64,000 nucleotides of DNA from DATFFO01 sp963744905 (GCA_963744905.1 CAVUUV010000003.1:868001-932000); one strand, 5' to 3'; numbered from the stretch's first letter, positions 25,253-33,982 are shown. The notes: generated by a model from the letters alone, not told the origin. Numbers and translations: made by a program.

Positions 25253-25941
25253 CAGTCCTCACCCCCTTCGCCGTCGGTCTCCTTGACGAAGTCCGAATCC
25301 GACACCTCGTAGCCACCGTTACCGGAGGCAACCGCTCCGACGGTGTGACGGGTGAAGAGGATCCGCTCGTTCGCCAGCACGTCGTAGGCAGTGAGACGGG
25401 CGGGATCGACCAGCGAGACCTCGGGAAGGTTGCGAAAGGACTTGGCGGCCACCACGTCGGTGCGATTCAGCACCACCAGGGTCTTGGTATCCGCCCCGAG
25501 CGCGGCGAGGAGACCTTTGGCCTGCTTGGTCTTGGGCTCGGCCCATTCCAGGGAGTCCACGACCAGCACGGCCGACTCCGAGGCACGGGCGGAGAGAGCG
25601 CTGCGCAGGGCCAGCTTCTTCATCTTCTTGGGAGTGCGCTGGCTGTAGTCGCGGGGTTTGGGACCGTGCGCCACGCCACCGCCCACCCAGATGGGAGAGC
25701 GAATCGAGCCGTGACGAGCACGGCCCAGGCCCTTTTGACGCCACGGCTTGGCCCCGCCGCCTCGCACCTCGGCCCTGGTCTTGGTCGAGGCAGTACCGGC
25801 TCGACGTGCCGCCAACTGGGCGGTTATGACCTGGTGGAGCACGGCCAGGTTGGGCTCGATCCCGAAGATCTCGCCGTCGAGAGAGATCTCTCCCTGGGGG
25901 GAGCCATCGGAGGCAAACAGAGGCACCTTCACGTCAGACAC
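25252..25941 (-). CDS. rplD: 50S ribosomal protein L4
   Basis: Tunnel-constriction protein; in many bacteria it also represses its own S10 operon. The 229-residue product has AARRAGTASTKTRAEVRGGG and KPWRQKGLGRARHGSIRSP, the L4 loop that reaches the tunnel. It overlaps rplC by eight bases and rplW by one. Confidence 0.97.
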   Translation of the reverse strand: MSDVKVPLFASDGSPQGEISLDGEIFGIEPNLAVLHQVITAQLAARRAGTASTKTRAEVRGGGAKPWRQKGLGRARHGSIRSPIWVGGGVAHGPKPRDYSQRTPKKMKKLALRSALSARASESAVLVVDSLEWAEPKTKQAKGLLAALGADTKTLVVLNRTDVVAAKSFRNLPEVSLVDPARLTAYDVLANERILFTRHTVGAVASGNGGYEVSDSDFVKETDGEGGED

Positions 25942-26581
25942 GTGCCTTCACCGCCTCCCGCACCACTACATAGGAGCCCTTGGCTCCGGGCACGGCCCCA
26001 CCCAGGAGCAGAAGCCCGCGCTCGGTGTCCACTCCCACCACCTCCAGGTTCAGGGTGGTCACCTGGTCGTTGCCCATGCGGCCGGCCATGCGCATGCCCT
26101 TGAACACCCGGGCCGGCGTGGCACAGGCGCCAATCGAACCGGGGGCACGATGCTTTTTGTGGTTGCCGTGCGATCCTCCCTGGCCGGAGAAGTTGTGCCG
26201 CTTCATCACTCCGGCAAAACCCTTGCCCTTGGAGGTACCGGTCACGTCGGCCTTCTGTCCCACCTCGAACACGTCGGCGACGGCGATCTCCTGGCCCACC
26301 TGGTATTCGGTCGAATCGGGAACACGGATCTCGAGAAGTGCCTTGGCCGGAGTCACGCCGGCCTTGGCGTAGTGGCCCTGGGTGGGCTGGTTGACCCGGC
26401 TGGCCTTGACCTCACCGAAGGCGACCTGGACCGCCGAGTACCCGTCCTTGTCCGGGGTCTTGATCTGCACCACCCGAACCGGACCGGCCTTGATCACCGT
26501 CACCGGGCGCGCCTGGGCCTGGTCGTCGAACACCTGGGTCATACCCAGCTTCTGACCGACGATGGCCTTGAGACCGCTCAT
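25934..26581 (-). CDS. rplC: 50S ribosomal protein L3
   Basis: Assembly-initiating large-subunit protein near the peptidyl transferase centre. From the ATG at 26581 the 215-residue product begins MSGLKAIVGQKLGMTQVFDD and has the conserved FSGQGGSHGNHKKHRAPGS and AGRMGNDQVT loops. An open frame continues upstream through the 105-bp tandem repeats, but that peptide (Arg/Gly/Ser-rich, repeated) is not part of L3. Confidence 0.96.
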   Translation of the reverse strand: MSGLKAIVGQKLGMTQVFDDQAQARPVTVIKAGPVRVVQIKTPDKDGYSAVQVAFGEVKASRVNQPTQGHYAKAGVTPAKALLEIRVPDSTEYQVGQEIAVADVFEVGQKADVTGTSKGKGFAGVMKRHNFSGQGGSHGNHKKHRAPGSIGACATPARVFKGMRMAGRMGNDQVTTLNLEVVGVDTERGLLLLGGAVPGAKGSYVVVREAVKARV

Positions 26582-26590
26582 CGCTCGACT

Positions 26591-26876
26591 CCTACACGTG
26601 CGGGGGGACGACCCCCCTGCACCCCCCGCTCGCCCACACCCGGCGCCAAACCTGGCGGGGCGAAAAACACTGCACCCAAACCCATAGCTTGAGCGCCTAC
26701 CTCTGCGGGGGGACGACCACCCGCCACCCCCCGCTCGCCCACACCCGGCGCCAAACCTGGCGGGGCGAAAAACACTGCACCCAAACCCATAGCTTGAGCG
26801 CCTACCTCTGCGGGGAGACGACCACCCTGCCACCCCCCGCTCGCCCACACCCGGCGCCAAACCTGGCGGGGCGACG
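26591..26876. repeat. Tandem repeat, about 2.7 copies of a 105-bp unit, inside the S10 operon
   Basis: Between rpsJ and rplC, which are normally almost adjacent, a unit of 105-106 bp is repeated. The core CACCCCCCGCTCGCC recurs at 26620, 26725 and 26831, each time followed by a CGCCA-AACC-TGGCG hairpin. Copies 1 and 2 are nearly identical; copy 3 lacks its last third. The junction sequence CATAGCTTGA plus following bases resembles the 3' end of rpsJ at 26926-26960, hinting that the unit arose by copying that region. All three minus-strand frames are open through it. Confidence 0.92.
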
Positions 26877-26925
26877 GACATGACAGGACCAATCCCCTCA
26901 GCACTGCCCGACACGAAGTATGGCC

Positions 26926-27237
26926 TCATAGCTTGATCTCCACCTCTACGCCGGCGGGCAGTTCCAGACGCATCAGCGAGTCCACCGTCTTGGGGGTGGG
27001 CTCGAGGATGTCGATCAGGCGCTTGTGGATTCGCATCTCGAAGTGCTCCCGGGAGTCCTTGTGGACGTGCGGGCCACGGATCACGCAATAGCGGTGTATC
27101 TCTGTGGGCAGCGGCACGGGGCCCTTGATCTTGGCCTGGGTACGCAGGACCGTCTCGGCGATCTTGCGCGAGGACTCGTCGACCACGTTGTGGTCGTACG
27201 CCTTGAGGCGAATCCTGATCGTCTGTTCGTCTGCCAC
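26926..27237 (-). CDS. rpsJ: 30S ribosomal protein S10
   Basis: Small-subunit head protein, also NusE in transcription antitermination. The 103-residue product has IRIRLKAYDHNVVDESSRKI and RGPHVHKDSREHFEMRIHKR, fully conserved S10 blocks. It is first in the S10 operon. A 344-base repeat-bearing gap separates it from rplC, whereas most genomes have only tens of bases here. Confidence 0.97.
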   Translation of the reverse strand: MADEQTIRIRLKAYDHNVVDESSRKIAETVLRTQAKIKGPVPLPTEIHRYCVIRGPHVHKDSREHFEMRIHKRLIDILEPTPKTVDSLMRLELPAGVEVEIKL

Positions 27238-27516
27238 GCTGCTTGTCCTGTCTGTCGCCCTCGACCGGGTTCTAGGAGGTCCTCAGCCGGTGGCACAGCG
27301 CAGCAGGTGCTCCGCCGGACCACCTGTCGAGAGGTACCCCCGTGGTACACGGCCCAGGTACATCGCGGGTTTGGTCGGGTATGTGGGGGCGTACCACCGC
27401 GGCCGACAGGAGGGTCACCAGCTGTGGACCGGGGTACGTCCGCCGAAACGCGAACGGCGTAAGTCTAGGACAGCCTCATGCAGTCATGCAAAGCCGGCCC
27501 TCGAGCCGTGCCATGA
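27238..27516. other. S10 operon leader and promoter region
   Basis: No gene is visible. It holds a candidate promoter at 27462-27491 followed by a leader of roughly 215 bases before rpsJ. The leader contains several GGTAC motifs (27333, 27344, 27357) and GTACC partners that can pair, plus CACCTG/CAGGTG. Such a leader could carry autoregulation by an S10-operon protein, but I cannot show it. Confidence 0.4.
27462..27491 (-). promoter_or_regulatory. Putative promoter of the S10-spc operon
   Basis: Minus strand TTGCAT (27486-27491) and TAGACT (27462-27467) are 18 bases apart, a reasonable SigA-type match in GC-rich sequence. It points toward rpsJ. Confidence 0.45.
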
Positions 27517-27651
27517 TCAGCTGCGGCGCCGCTTCCTCCTCCAAAAGAACAGCACCACCAGCACCACCACAACCACGATCCCCAGCTGCGCCGGCGTCAC
27601 ATTCACCGACTTCTCTGTGGAGCCGTATCCGCCAGTCATGTCGTCAGCCAT
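27517..27651 (-). CDS. Small single-pass membrane protein, 44 residues
   Basis: Translating from the ATG at 27651 gives 44 residues: MADDMTGGYGSTEKSVNVTP, then one hydrophobic Val/Leu-rich helix (about 21-37, GIVVVVVLVVLFFW) and a polybasic end RRKRRRS. A charged, helix, polybasic layout with an intact start and stop strongly suggests a real small membrane protein with its C-terminus inside. It lies upstream of the S10 operon promoter on the same strand. I do not recognise the family and cannot name a function. Confidence 0.65.
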   Translation of the reverse strand: MADDMTGGYGSTEKSVNVTPAQLGIVVVVVLVVLFFWRRKRRRS

Positions 27652-27735
27652 GCACTCAACGATAGGCCGACAGAATCCCGCACCGGCCCCCGGCGTGCTT
27701 CCGAATCCCTTCAGGCCGCAATACCGTCACACCCG

Positions 27736-28089
27736 ATGACCACCAGCGACGCAGCGACTCTCATGCGACTCGAAGAGTCTCTGTGGAGGCCCGCGAGCCG
27801 GTTCAACCCCTCCTACATGGACCGGGTCCTGGCCGACGACTTCTTCGAGTTCGGACGCTCCGGACGGATATGGAGTCGGCAAGACATCATCGACACCGAG
27901 CCTCGGGAGATCGGCGCCGAGCTGCCCCTGGCGGGCTTCGCCGTCCATGTGATCGGCCCCCAGGCGGCCCTCGTCACCTACCGGAGTGTCGAGGTCGGCC
28001 GGGGGGTGAGCAACCGCGCTTCGGTGTGGCGCAGGACGGAAAGCGGTTGGAAACTGGTCTTCCACCAGGGGACTCCCGCCCAGGAGTGA
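27736..28089 (+). CDS. SnoaL/DUF4440-like (NTF2-fold) protein
   Basis: The 117-residue product resembles DUF4440 proteins of the NTF2-like superfamily: LMRLEESLWRPASRFNPSYM, LADDFFEFGRSGRIWSRQDI, and the ending NRASVWRRTESGWKLVFHQG. This fold is used in small enzymes and binding proteins; the substrate cannot be predicted. It stands alone on the plus strand, convergent with the iron transporter operon that ends nine bases after it. Confidence 0.8.
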   Translation: MTTSDAATLMRLEESLWRPASRFNPSYMDRVLADDFFEFGRSGRIWSRQDIIDTEPREIGAELPLAGFAVHVIGPQAALVTYRSVEVGRGVSNRASVWRRTESGWKLVFHQGTPAQE

Positions 28090-28097
28090 TGTCTCGA

Positions 28098-29135
28098 TCA
28101 GCCACCCGGATCAGACTCCAGCACCCATCCGCGATCGATCGACCACCCCCTCCTGACTCCTACCTCCATCCGGGGAGGACCCGCCAACCTGACGTCGAGC
28201 ATCCCGGAGGCGGTCCGCACGCGGTAGTCGGTGTGGGGGCCGCGGAACATCACTTCCTCGACGACACCCGGGAGAGGCCCGTCGCCGGAGACCCAATCTG
28301 GTCTGACCAGCACCCGGACGCTGCCCGGAGGGATCCCCCGATCCGGCGTCTTGACGACAACCTCGCCAACGGTGACCGACGACCCGTCGGACTCCCCCGC
28401 CAGGACGGCGACCGGGCCCGTCAGTCGCGCCGCCCACTCGTCGACCGGCTGCTCATAGACCTCGCCAGGAGACCCGATCTGAACCAGACGCCCCTCCCTG
28501 AGTAGGGCCAGACGGTCGGCGATGGCCAGGGCCTCGCCGGCGTCGTGGCTGGAGTAGATGGCGGCGGCACCGCTGTCGCGTCTCACCCGAGCGATCTCGG
28601 CCTGGACCTTCGTGCGAACCGTGGCGTCTAGATGGGCGGTTGGCTCGTCGAAAAGGAACAGCGATGCCCGGCGGGCCAGGGCGCGCGCCATCCCCACTCG
28701 CTGCTGCTGGCCCCCCGAAAGCTGGGCAGGGCGGCGATGCTCGAGCTCCCGAAGACCGAGACGTTCCATCAGGGCGGCCGCCTCCACACGCGCCGTAGCC
28801 TTGCTCGCTCCGGCTCGCCTGAGGGGGTACGCCACGTTGTCCAGAGCGTCGAGGTGGGGCCACAGGGCATAGTTCTGGAACACGACCCCGACCTGGCGCC
28901 TGTCCGGGGGGAGGCCGCCCCTCTGATCGGCCACCACCGAACCGTTCATCCGGATCTCGCCTCCAGCCAGGGGCACGAAGCCCGCCACGGCGTGCACCAA
29001 CGTGGTCTTGCCGGCGCCCGAGGGGCCCAGGATGGCAAGCGTCTCTCCCGCCTCGAGGGTCAGGTCGATCCCCCGAAGGGCTCTCACGGACCCGTAGTCA
29101 ACGGTGACCGCACGGCACTCGAGCACGATCGCCAT
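28098..29135 (-). CDS. fbpC: Fbp-type iron(III) ABC transporter, ATP-binding protein
   Basis: Powers uptake by the neighbouring permease. The 345-residue product has Walker A GPSGAGKTTLV (about 37-47), the Q-loop region FQNYALWPH, signature LSGGQQQRVGMARAL, Walker B LFLFDEPTAHLD and the switch histidine in YSSHDAGEAL. The C-terminal third is a TOBE-type regulatory domain. The permease and binding protein point to Fe3+ (or thiamine-like) import; Fe3+ is my preferred reading from the single two-domain permease. It begins one base after the permease stop. Confidence 0.88.
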   Translation of the reverse strand: MAIVLECRAVTVDYGSVRALRGIDLTLEAGETLAILGPSGAGKTTLVHAVAGFVPLAGGEIRMNGSVVADQRGGLPPDRRQVGVVFQNYALWPHLDALDNVAYPLRRAGASKATARVEAAALMERLGLRELEHRRPAQLSGGQQQRVGMARALARRASLFLFDEPTAHLDATVRTKVQAEIARVRRDSGAAAIYSSHDAGEALAIADRLALLREGRLVQIGSPGEVYEQPVDEWAARLTGPVAVLAGESDGSSVTVGEVVVKTPDRGIPPGSVRVLVRPDWVSGDGPLPGVVEEVMFRGPHTDYRVRTASGMLDVRLAGPPRMEVGVRRGWSIDRGWVLESDPGG

Positions 29136-29136
29136 C

Positions 29137-30762
29137 TCAGACTCCCCGCTCCCGGCGTTTGCGCCCCGACCAGATCACCATCGGTACTGCCAGCAACAGA
29201 ACGGGGATCGTCAGGAGAACGGACAGTGCAGCAGTGGTGGAGACGTCCCCCAGCTGCTGCAGGTTGAGGACCACGACGGCGAGTGTGGAGGTGCCCGGGC
29301 CGTAGAGCAGGCTGGACATGGTCAACTCATGGAAGGCGAACACGAACACCAGCAGCCAGGAACCGAACAGGGCGGGGCTCATGACGGGACCGAGCACGGT
29401 GGCCAGGGCGGTCGGCGCAGAAGCTCCACTCGCCCGGGCGGCCCGGTATAAGTCGGGGGCTACCGCATCCGCCGCACCCTCCACCACCCTATGACCCAAG
29501 CCCCAGAGCTTCGACAGATAGGCGATGAGGATGATCGAAAGGCTGTCCCGGAGGGAGGCGCCATAGGCCAGCAACACCGCCACGGCCAGGGTGGATCCCG
29601 GCACGGCGAAGGTGAGGAGAACGGCCGACCGGAGGGGTCGTCCGAACTTCCTCCTGCGTAGTGAGGTCACCAACGAGCCGAGCATCACCACCAGGGTGGC
29701 AGCCAGGCCCGACAGCAACAGGCTGCGCCCGAAGGCGGCCAGATTGGCGCCCGCCAGCGCCTCTTCGAAGTGGGCCAACGTCCAGTTGCCCGGCGTGGGC
29801 GCCAGTCCCACCGCCCGGGTCAGCGCCGCCAAAACCAGCATCACCAGCGGTCCCAGCGTGGTCAATGCCACCACCACGGTGACGGCCACCAGCCAGGTAC
29901 GCGAGCTGCGGACCCTGGGCGAGGGCCAACCCGCGCCGCCACCGGTGCGGGTGGCCGGGCCCAGCCCGGCGATCAGACGGTCGGCGATGAGGACGAAGAC
30001 CAGGGCCAGGATCACCAGGATCACCGCCAGGAGGACCGCCCGGCTGAAGGCTTCGGGCCGGGCGGCCCTTGCCAGATCCTGGTAGATGCGGGTCGTCACC
30101 GTCGAGAACCCGGCCGGAACCCCCAGAAATGCCGGAGCGCCGAAGGCGTTGATGGCCGTGACGAACACGAGGGCGGCCGCCCCAAGCAGGGCGGGTGCCA
30201 GCAAAGGCAAGACGACGGTCATCAGCATGACCCGTCGACGTGCGCCGTGAGCCAGCGCCGCCCTTTCCAGGTCGGGCTCGGACCGCGACCTGAGTGCGGC
30301 GACGGTCACCAGATAGGCGATGGGTGTGGCGTTGATGGCAAGAACGATGATGATGCCGGTGGGCCCGAACAGCCCGGGCAGAGACAGCCCCCACAGATCA
30401 TCTGTCAGCCCACTCGGCCCGTATGCCCTCATGAAGCTCAATGCGGAGACATACCCGGGTACCAGCAGGGGCATGAGGATCGCCGCCCGCAGCCAGCCGG
30501 CCCGGTCGACCCGAATCCGCTCCGTCACGAATGCTCCGACCGAACCGGCAGCGACGGCGATTACGGCCACCGCCGCGCCAACCCAGACAGTGTTGAACAG
30601 GGCCGTCCCGGTCTCGCCGGGGCGCAGCGACCCGGCCCCGCCGATCTGCTCCAGAGCCACCCTGGCCAATTCCGCCAGGGGCACGATCATCAGGGCGATC
30701 AGGGCCAGGCCGACCAGGGCGACGCCGGCGATGGACGTCAGCCGACCTTTCCTACCCGCCAA
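29137..30762 (-). CDS. fbpB: Fbp-type iron(III) ABC transporter, permease
   Basis: The 541-residue product is a fused two-domain permease with about twelve membrane segments. Each half has an EAA-type loop: ALRSRSEPDLERAALAHGAR in the first half and VVEGAADAVAPDLYRAARAS in the second, both contacting the ATPase. This double-length layout is typical of FbpB and ThiP. Its start overlaps the end of the binding-protein gene by eleven bases. Confidence 0.9.
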   Translation of the reverse strand: MAGRKGRLTSIAGVALVGLALIALMIVPLAELARVALEQIGGAGSLRPGETGTALFNTVWVGAAVAVIAVAAGSVGAFVTERIRVDRAGWLRAAILMPLLVPGYVSALSFMRAYGPSGLTDDLWGLSLPGLFGPTGIIIVLAINATPIAYLVTVAALRSRSEPDLERAALAHGARRRVMLMTVVLPLLAPALLGAAALVFVTAINAFGAPAFLGVPAGFSTVTTRIYQDLARAARPEAFSRAVLLAVILVILALVFVLIADRLIAGLGPATRTGGGAGWPSPRVRSSRTWLVAVTVVVALTTLGPLVMLVLAALTRAVGLAPTPGNWTLAHFEEALAGANLAAFGRSLLLSGLAATLVVMLGSLVTSLRRRKFGRPLRSAVLLTFAVPGSTLAVAVLLAYGASLRDSLSIILIAYLSKLWGLGHRVVEGAADAVAPDLYRAARASGASAPTALATVLGPVMSPALFGSWLLVFVFAFHELTMSSLLYGPGTSTLAVVVLNLQQLGDVSTTAALSVLLTIPVLLLAVPMVIWSGRKRRERGV

Positions 30763-31753
30763 AGATGCTCCGATACTGATCCAGCAATTCTTGCTGATGA
30801 TCGAAGGCCGAGGCCCAATCGAAGGTCACGGACGCCCCCTGGCTGTCCCATGGCACGTCGGAGCGGACCGGCTGCCATCCCGTGCCGGCAATGGCGCTCT
30901 GAGCATCCAGGCTCAACGTGAAGTCGACGAAATCCTCGGCCAGGTCGACAGATCCTCTGCCTGAGACCACCGCCATCGGGCTGTAGATGGCGATTGCGCC
31001 GCTGGCCGGCCACACCATCTCCAGAGGCGACCCGTCGGAAATGGCGGCCGTGGCAGTCCGGGACAGGGTGATCCCTGCCGCGTAACGACCCTCGGCCACA
31101 CCATTGACCACGTCGCCCGGAGCCTGGACCTGAACCGCGCCCGCCCGCTTCAACTGCCGATAGAAGTCGAATCCGTAAGCATCGGTCTGAACGAAATAGG
31201 CGAGAGCGGCGAAGGCCGAGCCGGCGAACCCCGGGTCGGGAAGGGCGATCCCACCACTCACATCGAGGAGGTCCCTCCAGTCCGAGAGGGAGATCCCCGG
31301 CCGGCCGACCATGACCAGATTGAGGATCCTGGTCCCGACGAATGAGCCCGTCTGGTAGTCGGCAGGCACATAGCGAGCATTTGGTGCGCTCCACTGGACC
31401 AGGATGCCGTCGGCCTCATACTGGTGAAGGGAGAGGGGGTCGGTCAGCCACAGGAGATCGGCCGCCAGACCGCCCGAGCGCTGTTCGCCGGCGATCCGGG
31501 CCGTCAGCTCACCGGTGGGAGCCCGGAACACATCGACCGTGACATTCGGATTGGCGTCCTCGAACAGGCTCACCACTGCATCGACGGTGTCCTGGGTCAC
31601 GCTGGTGTAGAGGGTGAGGGTCCGGGCGCCGGCTCCCGAGTCTCCGCCACCGCAGGCGACCAGAACCAATCCCATGCACATCGCCGCTGCCGCCCATCGA
31701 CGCCACAGCCTCCACCCCGGGACGTCGATCGTCACACCTCCATCAGACGACAT
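30752..31753 (-). CDS. fbpA: Extracellular substrate-binding lipoprotein (Fbp/iron type)
   Basis: The 333-residue product has a signal (RLWRRWAAAAMCMGLVLVAC) ending in a lipobox; Cys34 would be lipidated. The mature part begins TLTLYTSVTQDTVDAVVSLF, the characteristic opening of family 1 Fe3+-binding proteins, and contains LLWLTDPLSLHQYE and YAAGITLSRTA. It captures the ligand outside the membrane for the adjoining permease and ATPase. The exact start is uncertain because the Shine-Dalgarno sequence is weak. Confidence 0.87.
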   Translation of the reverse strand: MSSDGGVTIDVPGWRLWRRWAAAAMCMGLVLVACGGGDSGAGARTLTLYTSVTQDTVDAVVSLFEDANPNVTVDVFRAPTGELTARIAGEQRSGGLAADLLWLTDPLSLHQYEADGILVQWSAPNARYVPADYQTGSFVGTRILNLVMVGRPGISLSDWRDLLDVSGGIALPDPGFAGSAFAALAYFVQTDAYGFDFYRQLKRAGAVQVQAPGDVVNGVAEGRYAAGITLSRTATAAISDGSPLEMVWPASGAIAIYSPMAVVSGRGSVDLAEDFVDFTLSLDAQSAIAGTGWQPVRSDVPWDSQGASVTFDWASAFDHQQELLDQYRSIFGG

Positions 31754-31780
31754 CGAGAAGCCAGGCGGGCCAACCGACTT

Positions 31781-32593
31781 TCAATGCGCTTCATGTGACC
31801 GGCTCCTCGCCTCACCACCACCGAGAATCAGCGCCGGTCCGGGATGGGCCAGATCCCGGTTGGTCATGTTCAACTGTCGGGCGGAGAAACGCTGCAAGTC
31901 GACCAGCTGACGCCTGGTTAGCCGATCACACACCCACTCCCAATGGAGAGAGACCCAATCCCCGGTCGCCAGCCGGTCGTGGAAGCCGAGACCGTCGATG
32001 GCGAGGATGGCCGACTCGGGGCGGGGCTCGCCCAGATAGAGCTGCCTTCCGTCCCATAGCAGAGGGCGGCTCTGAACCACCACACGGTCGCCGAGGATCG
32101 ATTCCACCTTCCCCCAGCGAATACGACAACGATCCAGGATGTTCAACGGCTCCCCCCTGCCCGAGTCGAGCAATCCGACCCAGGGATAGGTGACAAACAC
32201 GTGAAAGCTGTGATGGGGGATGCCTCCGGGCACCGCCTCGGCCATACCCGGCCATTTGCGTCCCACCCGGGGCCGGAAACGCTCCTCGACCGTGTTGCCG
32301 AAGTCGGACGTGTCGATCCGATCGAGGAGGTCATTTCCAACCCAGTAGGCCTCCACGAGTCGCCTGGAGAAGGGATCGCCGGCTCCGGTCTTTTCTGCCA
32401 TCAGCTTGAGATACGGCCACGGCCCGTGGAAAGCCCGGGCAAGTTCGGCGAGACCGTCATCGGCCAGCCCGGCGTTGCGATACTCGAGCAAGGCTCGATG
32501 GTCGTCGGGACCGCAATATCCCCGTTCGTTGGGCGGATAGGCATAGCGGGCGAACATTCTCAGCCCTTCCGCCACCGGATCCTCTCTCACCAT
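31781..32593 (-). CDS. DUF6390-like protein
   Basis: The 270-residue product opens FARYAYPPNERGYCGPDDHR and continues ALLEYRNAGLADDGLAELAR, with later VEAYWVGNDLLDRID, PHHSFHVFVTYPWVGLLDSG and LDRCRIRWGKVES. I recognise this as the DUF6390 family, which in other Actinobacteria is found near hydrogenase maturation genes; function unknown. Here no hydrogenase gene is present, but a short HypC-like stretch lies just upstream on the same strand at 32664-32744. It is followed 27 bases later by the iron-binding lipoprotein gene. Confidence 0.65.
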   Translation of the reverse strand: MVREDPVAEGLRMFARYAYPPNERGYCGPDDHRALLEYRNAGLADDGLAELARAFHGPWPYLKLMAEKTGAGDPFSRRLVEAYWVGNDLLDRIDTSDFGNTVEERFRPRVGRKWPGMAEAVPGGIPHHSFHVFVTYPWVGLLDSGRGEPLNILDRCRIRWGKVESILGDRVVVQSRPLLWDGRQLYLGEPRPESAILAIDGLGFHDRLATGDWVSLHWEWVCDRLTRRQLVDLQRFSARQLNMTNRDLAHPGPALILGGGEARSRSHEAH

Positions 32594-32931
32594 CCGCTCA
32601 CCTGCGGGGGTGGGTTGATCTCGTCTACGGGCTCGACTGCGGGACCGATCCTCACCAGCGTGTTCATGGCGTCGGCTGCCGCCTTTGCGAGAATTCTTCC
32701 AGCGCGACTCCCATATGGATCACCACCCGGTCACCGACGACCGCTCACGGCCTTCTGGAAGCCCGGGACCGACCCTCACCGAACTCCCCGAATATCAGCG
32801 TAGGCCAGATCGAGATCCAGGTCGAGCGAATGCTCCCTCCGAGATCTGTATCGGCGAGTGGGCACGTCTCCCCGGGAACGTCTGGTCCTTCGGCCCTGGG
32901 GAGGCTATCCACCGGCAGTCAGGATTAGGCG
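32594..32931. other. Intergenic region with possible hypC remnant
   Basis: Between the DUF6390-like gene and the plus-strand deacetylase no intact gene is evident. On the minus strand, 32744-32664 reads AVVGDRVVIHMGVALEEFSQ before a stop, which resembles the second half of the hydrogenase chaperone HypC, but a stop codon lies directly in front and no HypC N-terminus (MCxxxP) is found. It may be a decayed hypC or chance similarity. Confidence 0.35.
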
Positions 32932-33771
32932 ATGAAGAAAGGCATCCGTGTAATAGGAATCTGCCTGCTGATCGTCGTCGCCGTCGCCTGCGCCACCAAA
33001 GACTCGGACAACACCACCTCGAGCACTTCCCCGATCTCGACCACGGTGTCCACAGCCTCGACGACCAGCGTGCCGGTCCCGGCGACCAGCCCGACGACAA
33101 CAGGGACCAGTGCCCCTTCGACCACCCTCACGACCGTCCGACCCACCTCGACCACCTCTGCCTCCCAACCGGCCCGGGTCGTCCGGAGAGCCGATACCGC
33201 CGAGAGTGTCGTGGCGCTCACCTTCGACGCTGGGTCCGACCGGGGATATGCAGAGGAGATACTCGACCTGCTCAACGCTGAAGGAATCCAAGCCAGCTTC
33301 GGCCTCACGGGCCGGTGGGCCGAGGCCAACCCTGATCTGGTGCGCCGCATGAGCGAAGACGGGCACACGCTGATAAACCACACGTATGACCATCCGCATC
33401 TGGAGACCCTGACCACGGCGGAGCGCCTTTCTCAGCTGGACAGAACCGAGTCGATCGTCGAAAGGCTCAGCGGCGCAAGCACCAGGCCATATTTCCGACC
33501 GCCGTACGGAAGCTATGACGAACAGGTGCTGATCGACGCGGGATCGGCCGGTTACCGGTTGGCGATCATGTGGACGGTCGACTCCCTTGGATGGAAGGGG
33601 ATTCCGGCCGACGAAGTGGTCGCCCGCTGCCTTGTGGGAGCACAGCCCGGAGCGATATTCCTGCTCCATGTGGGCGCCGAGTCGACCGACTTCGACGCCC
33701 TACCCGAGCTGATTACCCAATTGCGAGAGGCCGGGTACCGGTTCGCCACCATCGCCCAACTGGTCCTATAG
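32932..33771 (+). CDS. Polysaccharide deacetylase (NodB-type) lipoprotein
   Basis: Secreted, membrane-anchored carbohydrate esterase family 4 enzyme, probably acting on peptidoglycan or another cell-wall glycan. The 279-residue product has a lipoprotein signal ending IVVAVAC (Cys20), a 55-residue Ser/Thr/Pro linker, then the NodB domain: motif 1 ALTFDAGSDRG, motif 2 INHTYDHPHL with the metal histidines, motif 3 RPPYGSYDEQ, and LLHVG near the end. Motif 1 has Asp-Ala-Gly rather than Asp-Asp-Gly, a known variant. It is convergent with tuf. Confidence 0.9.
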   Translation: MKKGIRVIGICLLIVVAVACATKDSDNTTSSTSPISTTVSTASTTSVPVPATSPTTTGTSAPSTTLTTVRPTSTTSASQPARVVRRADTAESVVALTFDAGSDRGYAEEILDLLNAEGIQASFGLTGRWAEANPDLVRRMSEDGHTLINHTYDHPHLETLTTAERLSQLDRTESIVERLSGASTRPYFRPPYGSYDEQVLIDAGSAGYRLAIMWTVDSLGWKGIPADEVVARCLVGAQPGAIFLLHVGAESTDFDALPELITQLREAGYRFATIAQLVL

Positions 33772-33831
33772 CCAGGCGGATCCACAGAACAGACCCCTGC
33801 GGCCCTTTCCGCCTGGGTGGGGGAAGCTGGA

Positions 33832-33982
33832 TTGTCGGGTTTGGCCGGTGCTCCCCCCTACCCCACAGCCTGCGGCTGCGGGGACCCCTTCCCCCTGCTG
33901 TAGGCGGGAGCTGGACTTGTCGGGTTTGGCCGGTGCTCCCCCCTACCCCACAGCCTGCGGCTGCGGGGACCCCTTCCCCCTG
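33832..33982. repeat. 66-bp direct repeat, two copies 85 bp apart
   Basis: Bases 33832-33897 and 33917-33982 are nearly identical 66-bp copies. Each contains a hairpin CCCCACAGCC-TGC-GGCTGCGGGG with one mismatch. They lie between the convergent deacetylase and tuf stops and could act as duplicated terminators. No coding signal is seen. Confidence 0.85.

Noticed and set aside
26620..26876. Regularly spaced repeats as a CRISPR array
   Set aside because: The whole 105-bp unit is repeated with no unique spacers, and no cas genes are nearby.
26578..26904. 108-residue minus-strand frame through the 105-bp repeats
   Set aside because: It starts at GTG, consists of repeated GLAPGVGERG-type peptides and overlaps the rplC start. 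All three frames are open here, so it is a composition effect.
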